A stretch of DNA of 64,000 nucleotides from Francisella endosymbiont of Ornithodoros moubata (GTDB lineage: Bacteria > Pseudomonadota > Gammaproteobacteria > Francisellales > Francisellaceae): assembly GCA_002095075.2 (NCBI GenBank), contig LVCE01000003.1, positions 248,001 to 312,000 on the forward strand, in the 5' to 3' direction. Position 1 is the first letter of the stretch, and every line of letters begins with the position of its first letter. Of this stretch, positions 8,912 through 18,847 are shown in pieces. Position numbers and translations under genes: made by a program. Under the pieces are notes generated by a model. The model searched no databases, had not been told where the DNA came from, and worked only from the letters and a program-made list of their open reading frames with translations.

Positions 8912-8967
8912 CCTTTAGAAATTATTTTTTTATAATCTAAATAACAAAACATTCAAAAGCATAACCC

Positions 8968-9618
8968 ATGGATACAATTTCAGCACTATTAAATATAGTA
9001 TTGTATCTAGATCAATTTATTAGCACTTATATAAATATACTAGGTGACTGGACTTGCTTACTGCTTTTTTTAGTGATTTTTTGTGAAACTGGACTTGTAA
9101 TAATTCCTTTTTTGCCAGGTGATTCATTACTTTTTGCCATAGGTCTTACTGGAGCTGCGACAACTCTTAATGTTCACCTAGTAGCGCCAATATTAGTAGC
9201 AGCTGCAGTTTGTGGAGATTCTTGTAACTATTTCTTAGGTCGTATGATTGGTAAAAGAATCTTTAAAGAAGATGCAAAAATTCTCAAGACTGTACATCTT
9301 TTAAAAGCTCAAGAATTCTTTAACAAGTATGGTCCAGCTGCTATTATATCTGCTAGGTTTACACCACTTGTGCGTACATTTATGCCTTTCACAGCTGGCA
9401 TGGCACGGATGAAATATACTAAATTTGTGGCAATAGGTATTATCGGTGCGTTTATCTGGGTTTATTCTATTGTGTATTTGGCATTTTTCTTTAGTAATAA
9501 TGCTTTTGTTAAAAAATATTTTGGCTTATTTATCATTTTGATTGTTGTTGTTTCTTTGATACCACCGACAATATCTTTTATCAAAGCTTTCAAAAACAAA
9601 CTACTTAATCACCAATAA
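8968..9618 (+). CDS. DedA family membrane protein, second copy
   Basis: A 216-residue DedA paralogue of the preceding gene. It shares the same order of elements: FCETGLVIIPFLPGDSLLF, VCGDSCNYFLGRMIGKR, and SARFTPLVRTFMPFTAGMARM near the C-terminal third. Two re-entrant loops and several membrane spans are evident from hydrophobic runs, and the C-terminus is basic. The divergence between copies is large enough to suggest an old duplication with different cargo lipids. Keeping both in a decaying genome suggests they are not redundant. The roughly 180 bases after it, towards recO, hold no gene I can see. Confidence 0.92.
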   Translation: MDTISALLNIVLYLDQFISTYINILGDWTCLLLFLVIFCETGLVIIPFLPGDSLLFAIGLTGAATTLNVHLVAPILVAAAVCGDSCNYFLGRMIGKRIFKEDAKILKTVHLLKAQEFFNKYGPAAIISARFTPLVRTFMPFTAGMARMKYTKFVAIGIIGAFIWVYSIVYLAFFFSNNAFVKKYFGLFIILIVVVSLIPPTISFIKAFKNKLLNHQ

Positions 9619-9796
9619 AACCAGTAAGGCTATTGATTTAATATTACAAAAGCATTGAGTACTTCGATAAGCATAGCCAACTTATGTTGTAAAATTTTTA
9701 TTGTTTAAATCAACAATTTCTCAGCCGTTAGTAAGATTTAGTTTGTTACTTAACTAAAGTTTTAATAGAGTTTAAAATAATTCTTAAGTCTAAAAT

Positions 9797-10495
9797 CTAC
9801 TTTTTAAGGTTTAAATAATCGACAAGAAGTTTCCTACTTTTTAACTGCTTACCAGCTAAAACATAATCAATACATACTCGAGTAACTCTAGAAATTGCTT
9901 TTAGATCATCATTTGACCACAAGCTTAGCGGTTGATTTATTTTCTTAAGACTTCTGCCAGAGATACTATTTATAGCTGAGTTAAGATCTTTTCTAAACCC
10001 ATTAGGAAGTATAGTGTAGGTACAGTTATTTTGTATTGATATCCCATTAATATCATTATCAACATAAATGCCCTGACCAAGACTATTTAATAACTCAAGC
10101 TCAAACATTCTCAATAAGTATCTATAATTAGCTTCATCGATATTTCTTAAGATAAAATCATATTTATCAAAGAGAACATCTTCTTCATGAGAATAATTTA
10201 AAAGTAAATATATAAGCTCATTAATATACTGCAGTGATAATAAGTTTATATATGATTTTTGGTAAAATGACTCAATAAACTCAATATTATAAATTTTACC
10301 TAGACCATCGGCCTTTTTAGCGAGGTTAATTTGTCCTTTTAGTTTAACTAGTGGCTGATATAAATTAGCAGTTTTTTTATTAATTGTTATTAATACCGAG
10401 AGCTTGCCGAACTCACGCGTAAATACGCTCCCAAGTAGTGAATTTTCTCTATATTTACGCTGATGTAATATATAAAAGTCATACAGCTGCTGCAT
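9797..10495 (-). CDS. recO: DNA repair protein RecO
   Basis: A 232-residue RecO. The N-terminal OB-fold shows YILHQRKYRENSLLGSVFT and a following GKLSVL strand. The helical C-terminal part has the family hallmark LLRMFELELLNSLG, and the end carries LKSRKLLVDY, matching the usual G-x-x-LKSRxLL. RecO loads RecA on SSB-coated gaps together with RecR. Its ATG overlaps the upstream 109-residue gene by 17 bases, so it is the last cistron of the cysteine desulfurase operon; this pairing is not the usual era-recO-pdxJ order. Divergent at sequence level but intact. Confidence 0.85.
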   Translation of the reverse strand: MQQLYDFYILHQRKYRENSLLGSVFTREFGKLSVLITINKKTANLYQPLVKLKGQINLAKKADGLGKIYNIEFIESFYQKSYINLLSLQYINELIYLLLNYSHEEDVLFDKYDFILRNIDEANYRYLLRMFELELLNSLGQGIYVDNDINGISIQNNCTYTILPNGFRKDLNSAINSISGRSLKKINQPLSLWSNDDLKAISRVTRVCIDYVLAGKQLKSRKLLVDYLNLKK

Positions 10496-10808
10496 TTATT
10501 TTCTCAATAAGCTGAATTATTTGTAGTCCATCTCTATACCTAACTTGTGGTAAACCAAAATCTGCTATTAGCTTTTCTAAAGAAATTTGGCTTAGATTTT
10601 GTTTGTTTTGCAAACTAATCTGAAGCCACTTGAGCATAGCTAAGCTATACGCATCACCATAAATCCTATATGATACCCTTTTATCACAAATATAAATCTC
10701 GACTGTTGAAAAATTATCGCTAATACTATATTTAGCCTGCTCTGCTAAGATAATACTATCTTCAAACTTAACTTGTGTTAAAAGCTCCTTTACTAAATCA
10801 TTATACAT
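10479..10808 (-). CDS. Small protein between cysteine desulfurase and recO
   Basis: A 109-residue protein with no Cys residue apart from one in ICDKR. It overlaps the upstream cysteine desulfurase by 8 bases and recO by 17, so it is translationally coupled to both. Its second half (LAMLKWLQISLQ, then LEKLIADFGLPQVRYRD) faintly recalls the tail of IscU/NifU-type scaffolds, where a helical segment and a P-x-V/x-R motif follow, but the scaffold's three cluster-binding cysteines are absent. It could be a regulator or docking partner of the desulfurase. I do not assign a function. Confidence 0.6.
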   Translation of the reverse strand: MYNDLVKELLTQVKFEDSIILAEQAKYSISDNFSTVEIYICDKRVSYRIYGDAYSLAMLKWLQISLQNKQNLSQISLEKLIADFGLPQVRYRDGLQIIQLIEKINAAAV

Positions 10809-11976
10809 CTACTTCTCCTTGTGGTGATAAAGCTCGCAAAAGTTGTACTTTTTCTTTTAGCAAATTAGCTGCTTGGATAACTTGTGCTTGCGTTGTTTGT
10901 AGCCCAAAAGATATTCTAAGCGTTGATTCTACTTCAACTGCTGTCAAACCTATAGCACTTAAGACATGTGAAGGCTCAACTGTATGGGAATTACATGCCG
11001 AGCCCATTGACATACAAATCTCATCAACTAGCGCTAATAATGTTTCACCCTTTACTCCTAAAAATGTAATATTTAAAATACCTGGATAACTATTTTCAAG
11101 ATCTGTATTAATTCTTATATTAGCCAATTTCTGAATAATTCCTAAAAATAGCTGCTGCATTTTTGACACATATTCAAAGTTTTGCTCTTTTTTTACAAAT
11201 ATCTCTTTAGCAGCTGTAGCTAGTGCAAATATCTGATAAGTTGCCAGTGTCCCTGCGCGTAAATTAAACTCTTGAGCCCCCCCATGTATTTGCTTTATAA
11301 GCTTAACTTTTGGTCGTTTTGATCTTAGATAAAGAAAACCAACACCCTTTGGTGCATACAACTTATGTCCAGACACTGATAACAAATCAATATTCATCGT
11401 TTTGATATCTATATCAACTTTACCATAACCTTGGGCGGCATCAACATGCAGCAATGCTCCATTTTGCTTGGTTATTTTCCCAATTTCCACAAGGTTATTT
11501 TGTGTCCCAAGCTCATTATTTACAACCATTAAGCTTACAAGTATTGTTTGTGGTGTGATAGATTTTTTAAGCTGCTTCAAATCAACTTCACCAAACTGAT
11601 TGACATCAAGATATGTAACTTCAAAACCCTGTGTCTCTAAAAACTTACAAACATCCAATACTGTCTTATGCTCAGCTTTTGAGGTTATTATATGTCTACC
11701 TTTATCTTTATAAGCATATGCCACTCCTTTTATCGCAAGATTATTTGACTCAGTCGCTCCTGAAGTAAAAATAATCTCCCTTGGTAACACTGCTAAAGTT
11801 TGAGCAATTTCAGCCCTTGCCTGCTCAATTTTATTACTAACAATTTCTGCTTGCTGGTATGTTGATGACCCAGGATTAAAAAAATCATTATCACTAGTTA
11901 TTGAATTTAACATAGAATTTTTGACAATTTGACTAAGTGGAGTTGTCGCAGCATAATCCAAGTAAATAAGATTCAT
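10801..11976 (-). CDS. Cysteine desulfurase, NifS/IscS-like
   Basis: A 391-residue class V aminotransferase that removes sulfur from cysteine for Fe-S clusters, thio-tRNA or other thiolation. It has the N-terminal YLDYAATTPLS, FTSGATESNN (PLP phosphate contacts), HVDAAQGYGK, the PLP lysine in SGHKLYAPKG (Lys205), GGAQEFNLRAGT, and the persulfide cysteine in SMGSACNSHTVEPSH (Cys328). The cysteine lies in the long loop typical of group I (NifS/IscS). It heads an overlapping operon with a 109-residue protein and recO rather than iscU/hscBA, so it may not be the housekeeping IscS. Confidence 0.92.
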   Translation of the reverse strand: MNLIYLDYAATTPLSQIVKNSMLNSITSDNDFFNPGSSTYQQAEIVSNKIEQARAEIAQTLAVLPREIIFTSGATESNNLAIKGVAYAYKDKGRHIITSKAEHKTVLDVCKFLETQGFEVTYLDVNQFGEVDLKQLKKSITPQTILVSLMVVNNELGTQNNLVEIGKITKQNGALLHVDAAQGYGKVDIDIKTMNIDLLSVSGHKLYAPKGVGFLYLRSKRPKVKLIKQIHGGAQEFNLRAGTLATYQIFALATAAKEIFVKKEQNFEYVSKMQQLFLGIIQKLANIRINTDLENSYPGILNITFLGVKGETLLALVDEICMSMGSACNSHTVEPSHVLSAIGLTAVEVESTLRISFGLQTTQAQVIQAANLLKEKVQLLRALSPQGEVDV

Positions 11977-12099
11977 TAGAAATTAATAGTTCTTTTATTT
12001 AATAGCTAATATTGCTATTATATCAAATAATTGTGTACATAGTACTTTAACAAAATCGCAACAAAATTAAGCAACTGACTAGATATGGTAAATCTAATC

Positions 12100-12169
12100 A
12101 ATTTCTTTGAGAAATTAGCTTAAAAATCTCGCGGTTTATTAAGAAAGACCTTAATGGTCAAAAAGCGAG
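12100..12169 (+). promoter_or_regulatory. Structured 5' leader of rne
   Basis: Two hairpins lie in the leader upstream of rne. The first, at 12100-12116, pairs AATTTCT with AGAAATT around a 3-base loop. The second, at 12128-12169, pairs CTCGC with GCGAG and encloses an inner hairpin GACC-TTAAT-GGTC (12147-12159). In enterobacteria the rne leader is a structured site through which RNase E shortens its own mRNA's life. This is a possible analogue by position; there is no sequence evidence of homology. Confidence 0.4.
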
Positions 12170-12225
12170 TTGACTCGTTAAACAATCAGCTATGATGTTA
12201 TATTTATTGAAGGAATTAATAACAA

Positions 12226-14772
12226 ATGAAGAGAATACTAATAAACAGCAAAAGTGGTGAAGAAACAAGAATTGCCACATTAAATAATGGTAAACTAATA
12301 GATCTAAATATTGAGAATGTTGATAGAGAACAAAAGAAAGCAAATATTTACAAAGGCTACATTTCAAGAATTGAGTCAAGCTTAAATGCTATATTTGTTA
12401 ACTATGGTGAAGAAAAAAATGGTTTTTTACCGTTTAAAGAAGTATCAGAATATTATCTAAAAGATGTTCCAAATGGCGATAATATCGCCCCTTTGCTTTT
12501 AGAAGGACAAGAACTAATCGTTCAAATAGATAAAGAAGAGCGTGGCGATAAAGGTGCGGCATTGACTACATTTATCACCCTAGCTGGCTCCTATATGGTG
12601 TTACTACCAAACAATCATGATGGTGGCGGTATTTCTCGTCGTGTCGAAGGCGAAGATAGAGAAAGATTAAAAAAATATCTAAAGGAATTAAATATCCTAA
12701 AGAATATGAGCGTAATAGCAAGAACCGCCTGCGTTGAATGCTCTTTTGAAGAATTAAAACATGATTTTGATACTCTAGTTGAATTATGGGAATCTATTTC
12801 TCAAGCTTACCATAGAATCAAAAAACCCGCACTATTACATAAAGAAAGTGACATTATTGTAAGAACAATTAGAGATCATTTAAAAGAAGAGGTAAAAGAA
12901 ATTATTGTTGATTCTAAAGAATGCTTTGAAGATGTCAAAAGACAACTTAGTTTACTTAGACAAAGCTTTGATATAAATAAAGTAAAACTATACAACGAAG
13001 AATTACCATTATTTGCTCAGTTTGGAATTGATCAACAAATAGAAAATGCCTATAAAAGAGAAATTCGCCTACCATCTGGTGGTTCTATCGTAATAGATAC
13101 TACAGAAGCACTTGTAGCAATAGATGTAAACTCATCTCGCGCTAACAAAGCTGAAGATGTAGAAACTACAGCGTTTAAAACTAACCTAGAGGCTGCAGAA
13201 GAAGTCGCTCGTCAACTTAGAATCAGAGACTTAGGTGGTCTTGTTATAGTTGACTTTATTGATATGTCTTTCTACCCAAATCGAAAACAAGTTGAAGAAA
13301 AACTAATGGAAGCGCTACAACAAGATAGAGCGCGTATCCAAATGTCACGCATTTCTAAACTTGGCCTGATTGAAATATCAAGACAACGCTTAAGTTCTTC
13401 AATTAACGAAAGCGTAATGCAAAAATGTCCACGTTGTGAAGGTCATGGTTTTATCAAAACTACTCAAGCTACAGCACTTACCATCCTGCGTAAAATCAGA
13501 GCAGAAGCTATCAAAGAAGATACTAATGAAATTCGTGTCCAAGTTCCTGTAGATATTGCTGCATATATTTTAAATGAGAAAAGAGACAGTATCGTTGAGA
13601 TCGAGAGAATTTCTCAAGTTAAGGTTATGATTATCCCTAACTTTAATATGGAGTCACCAAAGTTTCAAATACAGAGAATCTGGGGCACTAGCTATAAATC
13701 AAATCGTACTAGTTCAGAATTAATAGAAGATGTTTATAATATTGAAATTCCTAAAGCTAGCAAGAAAAAAGTTGCTGCTGTTGATTTAAATAAAGCCATA
13801 GAAAATAAAACTACTAGTAGTACTCAAGAGCAAAAGCCACAAACTGACACCCAAATAAATATAGCTATACAAAATGATAAAAAACAAGATGCTGTAACTC
13901 AACAAGCTAAGAAAAAAGACTTCTTTACTAATCTATTTAGTAGAATATTTGCAACTGATTCTAAAGCTGCTGAACAAGCTAATAATCCAGCTCAAAAACA
14001 ACAAAACAAAGAACAAAACTTCCAAAAGCAGCAAAAAAATAAGTCGCAAAAAGATCATAACCAGCGTAATGATAACAACAGTAACAATACCAATAATAGT
14101 AATGATAAAAACGAGCGTAATAAAAATAAATCAAACAATAATAAGTTTGATAAAAAATCAAATAACCACAACAACAGAAGCAATAATCTAAATCTAAATA
14201 ATGCTGAAGAAGTTATTGATATTACGCAACTTAAGTATCAAAATCAAACAGCGGTTACAAAGACTGAGAATGTCAAAAAGGTGATTTCTAAGAATCCTGA
14301 TGAGTTTATCTCTATAATGGTTAAAGATGTCTTAAAGAACTATGATAGTCTAAATGGTGATGGTGCTACAAAGATAGCTACCCAAGAGAAAATTAAAACT
14401 AACAAATACTTAAAGTTTGATACTGTATCTGTAGATACTGAAATAGCTCTACTTAACCAAGTAGCTAAATCAAATCAAACTATTGAAGTTGAGCAATTCT
14501 CAGCTGTAGCAGCTGAAGAATCTTTAAGTGTTGTTGATAAAGTAGATGATACAATAATACTAGAGGTTGTAGCAGAGCGAGAAAAGCCAGAAAAAGTACT
14601 TAGAGAAACTAATCGAGCTAGTCAAACTAAACCTAAAAAAGAAAAGCAAACTACTACAAAAAATAATAAAAAAGAAAAACCAGCTGAAAAAGGAACTAAA
14701 CAAAATCAAGCTAAGCCTAAATATATAAATTATTCACCTGCAATTGATTTTGAATCTCAAGCACTAATATAG
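12226..14772 (+). CDS. rne: Ribonuclease E
   Basis: An 848-residue RNase E/G family endoribonuclease. The start MKRILINSKSGEETRIA is canonical, followed by an S1 domain (about 35-120, with YKGYISRIE and GFLPF). The DNase I-like catalytic centre holds the two Mg-binding aspartates in IAIDVNSSRANK and IVDFIDM. The zinc-link CPRCEGHG lies near residue 401. After about 500 residues the C-terminus becomes low-complexity, rich in Asn, Lys and Gln (about 575-660) and then Lys-rich at the end, as expected of a disordered degradosome scaffold. A GAAGGAA ribosome site precedes the ATG. It leads a rightward run with lgt, thyA, serA and tilS. Confidence 0.95.
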   Translation: MKRILINSKSGEETRIATLNNGKLIDLNIENVDREQKKANIYKGYISRIESSLNAIFVNYGEEKNGFLPFKEVSEYYLKDVPNGDNIAPLLLEGQELIVQIDKEERGDKGAALTTFITLAGSYMVLLPNNHDGGGISRRVEGEDRERLKKYLKELNILKNMSVIARTACVECSFEELKHDFDTLVELWESISQAYHRIKKPALLHKESDIIVRTIRDHLKEEVKEIIVDSKECFEDVKRQLSLLRQSFDINKVKLYNEELPLFAQFGIDQQIENAYKREIRLPSGGSIVIDTTEALVAIDVNSSRANKAEDVETTAFKTNLEAAEEVARQLRIRDLGGLVIVDFIDMSFYPNRKQVEEKLMEALQQDRARIQMSRISKLGLIEISRQRLSSSINESVMQKCPRCEGHGFIKTTQATALTILRKIRAEAIKEDTNEIRVQVPVDIAAYILNEKRDSIVEIERISQVKVMIIPNFNMESPKFQIQRIWGTSYKSNRTSSELIEDVYNIEIPKASKKKVAAVDLNKAIENKTTSSTQEQKPQTDTQINIAIQNDKKQDAVTQQAKKKDFFTNLFSRIFATDSKAAEQANNPAQKQQNKEQNFQKQQKNKSQKDHNQRNDNNSNNTNNSNDKNERNKNKSNNNKFDKKSNNHNNRSNNLNLNNAEEVIDITQLKYQNQTAVTKTENVKKVISKNPDEFISIMVKDVLKNYDSLNGDGATKIATQEKIKTNKYLKFDTVSVDTEIALLNQVAKSNQTIEVEQFSAVAAEESLSVVDKVDDTIILEVVAEREKPEKVLRETNRASQTKPKKEKQTTTKNNKKEKPAEKGTKQNQAKPKYINYSPAIDFESQALI

Positions 14773-14786
14773 AATAAGGTTTTACA

Positions 14787-15578
14787 ATGCTACAATATCC
14801 TCATATCGATCCAGTTGCATTGCAGCTTGGCCCTATAAAGATTCATTGGTATGGTTTGATGTATCTATTTGGTATCTTTGTTGGTTGGTACTTAACTAGA
14901 TATAGAGCAAAAGTTAAACCGTGGGCTCCTATCAAACCAGAACAAGTTGGCGATTTGACATTTTATGTGGCACTAGGTGTCATTCTTGGTGGTAGGATTG
15001 GCTATATTATCTTCTATAATCTTCCTTATTATTTCCATAACCCATCACAAATGTTTTTCTTATGGGATGGTGGAATGTCATTCCATGGTGGATTTATTGG
15101 TGTACTTATAGCATTTGTACTATTTGCGCGTAAGATTGGTGTAAATTCCTTTGATTTAGGTGAGTTTGTTGCACCAGTTGTACCAATTGGCTTAGGCGCT
15201 GGTAGGATAGGTAATTTTATCAATGATGAACTTTGGGGCAAGGTTACAGACTCACTAATAAGCATGGTTTTTCCAACTGGTGGGCCACTACCAAGGTATC
15301 CATCACAGCTATTTGAGTTTTTCTTTGAGGGAGTTGTACTATTTACTGTTCTGTGGCTTGTTACTATCAAGCAAAGGCCGCGTTATCTTGTGCTTGGGCT
15401 TTTCATGCTTTTATATGGTTGCGCTAGGTTTATCTGTGAATTTTTTAGGCAGCCAGATCCACAATATGGTTACATATTTTTCAATTGGATGACTATGGGG
15501 CAAATACTATCAATTCCAATGATATTACTAGGAGCTGTAATCCTAATCGCGGTATTTATCAAAACAAGGAAACAATAA
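14787..15578 (+). CDS. lgt: Prolipoprotein diacylglyceryl transferase
   Basis: A 263-residue polytopic inner-membrane enzyme that attaches diacylglycerol from phosphatidylglycerol to the lipobox cysteine of prolipoproteins, the first step of lipoprotein maturation. It has [10 protein letters not shown] near the N-terminus, [21 protein letters not shown] (essential His region), and the Lgt signature [13 protein letters not shown], followed by PRYPSQLFE. Seven hydrophobic segments are evident. It lies 14 bases after rne and abuts thyA directly. BamD and MltA, encoded elsewhere in the window, are probable clients because both have a lipobox. Confidence 0.97.
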   Translation: MLQYPHIDPVALQLGPIKIHWYGLMYLFGIFVGWYLTRYRAKVKPWAPIKPEQVGDLTFYVALGVILGGRIGYIIFYNLPYYFHNPSQMFFLWDGGMSFHGGFIGVLIAFVLFARKIGVNSFDLGEFVAPVVPIGLGAGRIGNFINDELWGKVTDSLISMVFPTGGPLPRYPSQLFEFFFEGVVLFTVLWLVTIKQRPRYLVLGLFMLLYGCARFICEFFRQPDPQYGYIFFNWMTMGQILSIPMILLGAVILIAVFIKTRKQ

Positions 15579-16403
15579 ATGCGAGAATATCTAAATTTTC
15601 TTAAGTATATTAAAGAAGATGGTGTTTTAAAAGGTGATAGAACTGGCACTGGAACAAGAAGCATTTTTGGCTATCAGATGCATTTTGATCTTCAAAAAGG
15701 CTTCCCGCTAGTAACTACAAAAAAAATTCATATTCCTAGTGTTGTCCATGAGCTATTATGGTTTTTAAGTGGTAGCACAAATATTAAGTACCTTAATGAT
15801 AACAAGGTTAGGATTTGGAATGAATGGGCAACAGTAGATGGCGAACTTGGTCCTATCTATGGCAAACAATGGCGTGATTTTAATGGTCAGGGTATAGATC
15901 AAATTGCTGAGGTAATTGAGATGCTAAAAACAAACCCAAATTCACGTAGAATTCTAGTTTCAGCTTGGAACCCATGTGTTGTACCATCAGAAAAAATATC
16001 TCCACAAGAAAATGTTGCAAAAGGTAATTCAGCCCTGCCGCCTTGTCATGCAATGTTTCAATTCTATGTCGCGGACAATAAACTATCATGTATGCTTACG
16101 CAAAGAAGTACTGATGCTTTTCTTGGAGTTCCATTTAATATTGCTAGCTATTCACTACTAACGTATATGGTTGCACAGCAATGTAATCTTGATGTTGACA
16201 AGTTCATCTGGTCAGGTGGTGATTGTCATATTTACAACAACCACATTGAGCAAGTTAATGAACAGCTTAGTCGTGAACCTTTAAATCTACCAATATTAAA
16301 GATTTTAAGAAAACCAAACTCTATCTTTGATTATAAATACGAAGATTTTGAGTTTGAAAACTATAACCATCACCCTGCCATCAGAGCAAAAATATCTGTA
16401 TAA
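15579..16403 (+). CDS. thyA: Thymidylate synthase
   Basis: A 274-residue classical thymidylate synthase, making dTMP from dUMP with methylene-THF. Landmarks are [11 protein letters not shown] (phosphate-binding arginine), [26 protein letters not shown], the arginines in [12 protein letters not shown], the catalytic cysteine in [11 protein letters not shown] (near residue 155), and [13 protein letters not shown]. The start codon follows the lgt stop with no gap, which is the familiar lgt-thyA arrangement. Intact. Confidence 0.98.
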   Translation: MREYLNFLKYIKEDGVLKGDRTGTGTRSIFGYQMHFDLQKGFPLVTTKKIHIPSVVHELLWFLSGSTNIKYLNDNKVRIWNEWATVDGELGPIYGKQWRDFNGQGIDQIAEVIEMLKTNPNSRRILVSAWNPCVVPSEKISPQENVAKGNSALPPCHAMFQFYVADNKLSCMLTQRSTDAFLGVPFNIASYSLLTYMVAQQCNLDVDKFIWSGGDCHIYNNHIEQVNEQLSREPLNLPILKILRKPNSIFDYKYEDFEFENYNHHPAIRAKISV

Positions 16404-16413
16404 GAATATCAAA

Positions 16414-17649
16414 ATGAGCCAGCTATCTCTTAATAAAAAGAAAATCTCCATTCTCCTCTTAGAAGGTATCCATCCAAATACTGTTGAATTGTTTAAGGTT
16501 TCAGGATACGAAAATATCAAATTACTAAATACAGCTCTTGAAGGACAAGAACTAGTAGATAAACTTAAAGATTTTAAAATTGTCGGCTTACGCTCACGTA
16601 CACAATTGACAAAAGAAGTCCTTGAGCAATCTGAGCATCTTATAGCTATTGGTTGCTTTTGTATCAGTACTAACCAAGTAGATCTTAAAACTGCGCAGAG
16701 CTTAGGTATACAAGTTTTTAATACTCCGTTTTCAAACACTCGCAGTGTTGCTGAGCTTGTCTTAGCAGAAGCTATTTTGCTAATACGTAATGTAATCGAC
16801 AAGAATGCTAAAGCTCATAGAGGAGAATGGCTTAAATTAGCTAATAATGCTAATGAAGTAAGAGGCAAGACTTTAGGAATTGTCGGTTATGGTCATATTG
16901 GTATGCAGCTTGGAATTTTAACAGAGAATATTGGTTTAAATGTGATATTTTATGATATTGAAGAGAAACTACTTTTAGGTAATGCTTGTCAAGTTGACAA
17001 CTTAGCAACACTACTACAACAATCATATGTCGTTTCTCTACATGTGCCACAACTGCCAAGTACTGCAAATATGATATCAACCAAAGAATTCGCGCTTATG
17101 AAGCAAAATTCAGTTCTTATCAATGCTTCAAGAGGTAATGTAATAGATATCAATACTTTGGTTAATGCCCTAAAAAGCGCTAAGCTTAAAGGCGCAGCAA
17201 TTGGTGTTTTCCCTAAAGAGCCATCATCAAAAGGTGAGATTTTTGAAAGTTCTTTGAGAGACCTTGATAATGTCTTTCTGACACCACATATAGGTGGTAG
17301 CACTATAGAAGCACAAGAAAATATTGTTACTGAAGTAAGTGCTAAATTAATCAAATATTCAGACAATGGTTCAACATTAAATGCGGTAAACTTCCCTGAA
17401 TTATCTCTACTTAGTCATACAGAAACTCATCGAATCTTACATATTCATCAAAATATCCCTGGTATCATCAATGAGCTAAATAGAATTTTAGCGTCTAAAA
17501 ATATTAATGTTGATGGTCAATATCTAAGAACATTAGAAAATATTGGTTATGTTGTTATGGATATTAAATCAAGCTCAGATCAGGCTAAAGATCTCATTGA
17601 TGAATTTAAAAAAGTTAAAGCTACAATAAATGCTCGCTATTTAGTATAA
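16414..17649 (+). CDS. serA: D-3-phosphoglycerate dehydrogenase
   Basis: A 411-residue SerA with the enterobacterial-type C-terminal ACT domain, catalysing the first step of serine synthesis. I chose ATG 16414, ten bases after thyA, because it gives the family-like start; the frame is open further upstream, but that part only overlaps thyA. NAD motif GIVGYGHIG is at about 155-163. Catalytic Arg lies in INASRGNV, Glu in VFPKEP, and His in LTPHIGGST (about 292). The C-terminal ACT domain begins around residue 330 (RILHIHQNIPG). The usual GAAIDVFP reads GAAIGVFP here. The stop abuts the tilS start. Confidence 0.95.
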   Translation: MSQLSLNKKKISILLLEGIHPNTVELFKVSGYENIKLLNTALEGQELVDKLKDFKIVGLRSRTQLTKEVLEQSEHLIAIGCFCISTNQVDLKTAQSLGIQVFNTPFSNTRSVAELVLAEAILLIRNVIDKNAKAHRGEWLKLANNANEVRGKTLGIVGYGHIGMQLGILTENIGLNVIFYDIEEKLLLGNACQVDNLATLLQQSYVVSLHVPQLPSTANMISTKEFALMKQNSVLINASRGNVIDINTLVNALKSAKLKGAAIGVFPKEPSSKGEIFESSLRDLDNVFLTPHIGGSTIEAQENIVTEVSAKLIKYSDNGSTLNAVNFPELSLLSHTETHRILHIHQNIPGIINELNRILASKNINVDGQYLRTLENIGYVVMDIKSSSDQAKDLIDEFKKVKATINARYLV

Positions 17650-18846
17650 ATGTCTATAAGTAAAACTCTTATTTTAAATGAAATAAAAAAACTCTCTCCA
17701 TCTCATATCATTATTGGTTATAGTGGCGGCATTGACTCAAGTGTTTTACTAAATATCAGCAAAGACTTAGATATTCCACTCATTGCAATTTATATTAATC
17801 ATAATCTTCATCGTGACTCATTTAAATGGCAAATTCATTGTCAAAAAACTTGTGAAAGATATAATCTACAATTTATTAGTCACTCATTAGGTAAAGCTCC
17901 TAAAGGAGAAAATTTTGAGGCTTGGGCAAGTAAACAAAGAATGGCATTTTTTCAAAAAATAATGCAGCAATACCTTAAACCATTACTTTTACTAGGTCAC
18001 CACCAAAATGACCAAGCTGAGACATTTTTGATTCAAGCAATACGCGGCTCTGGATTAGCGGGCTTAGCTGGTATACCGTATTATAAAAAACTACATCATG
18101 GAGACGTATTACGCCCATTACTAAACTATAACAAGATTGAAATTGAAGAGTTTGCCAAACTAAATAATATAGCACATATATATGATGATAGTAACGAGGA
18201 TACAAAATACCGCAGGAATCTAATTCGTAATGAAATAATCCCAATATTACAACAAGTAAATCCAAATATTAGTCAAACCCTCTCTCGTAGTGCAAATATT
18301 TGTGCGGAAGGTAATAATGTTTTGCAGAAACTACTCGCAGAAAAATTACAATCAATATCTCAAAATACTACAATAATAATTAGTGAGTTAATAAAGTTAG
18401 ATGATGATATTCAAAAAAGTCTGCTGCATCTTTGGTTTAAACAAAACACACAGCAAAGTCTTAAAAGCAAGCAAACAAAAGAGTTATATCTAGCTGTCAA
18501 TAATCCCTCAACAGGTTGGAAAATCGATATAAATAACAACTGTCAAATTCATATACAATATAATCAGCTTATTATAAAGTATACAGCAACTGCCAAGGAT
18601 GTAAGCAAAAAAGCTATCATAAGTTGGCTTAATGAAAATCTTAACAAACAAATTGATCTAACTGAGATAGTAATCCGTGATAAAAAACCTGATGATAAAT
18701 GCAAATATTATAGCAGAAACAAGGCTAATAAACTTAAAAAACTCTTTCAAGAACTACAAATTCCTGCCACTGAAAGATCAAAAGCAAAAATAATTCTAAA
18801 AGATCAGCAAATAATTGCCGTTTATCCTTTTTTTGTTTGTGAGTAA
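17650..18846 (+). CDS. tilS: tRNA(Ile)-lysidine synthase
   Basis: A 398-residue TilS, which modifies C34 of tRNA-Ile(CAU) to lysidine using ATP and lysine; it is essential for AUA decoding. The PP-loop SGGIDSS is at residues 25-31. Further conserved features are [28 protein letters not shown] and the [11 protein letters not shown] segment. The C-terminal tRNA-binding part is less conserved and basic. The start follows the serA stop with no gap. It is the last gene of the rne-lgt-thyA-serA-tilS series and converges on a dead transporter. Confidence 0.95.
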   Translation: MSISKTLILNEIKKLSPSHIIIGYSGGIDSSVLLNISKDLDIPLIAIYINHNLHRDSFKWQIHCQKTCERYNLQFISHSLGKAPKGENFEAWASKQRMAFFQKIMQQYLKPLLLLGHHQNDQAETFLIQAIRGSGLAGLAGIPYYKKLHHGDVLRPLLNYNKIEIEEFAKLNNIAHIYDDSNEDTKYRRNLIRNEIIPILQQVNPNISQTLSRSANICAEGNNVLQKLLAEKLQSISQNTTIIISELIKLDDDIQKSLLHLWFKQNTQQSLKSKQTKELYLAVNNPSTGWKIDINNNCQIHIQYNQLIIKYTATAKDVSKKAIISWLNENLNKQIDLTEIVIRDKKPDDKCKYYSRNKANKLKKLFQELQIPATERSKAKIILKDQQIIAVYPFFVCE

Positions 18847-18847
18847 G

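Noticed and set aside
13949-14191. Open frames on both strands inside the 3' half of rne
   Set aside because: They are by-products of the Asn/Lys-rich low-complexity coding region and have no family similarity or ribosome site.
15029-15370. Open antisense frame of about 113 codons inside lgt
   Set aside because: It lies entirely within a conserved gene and has no coding signature of its own.
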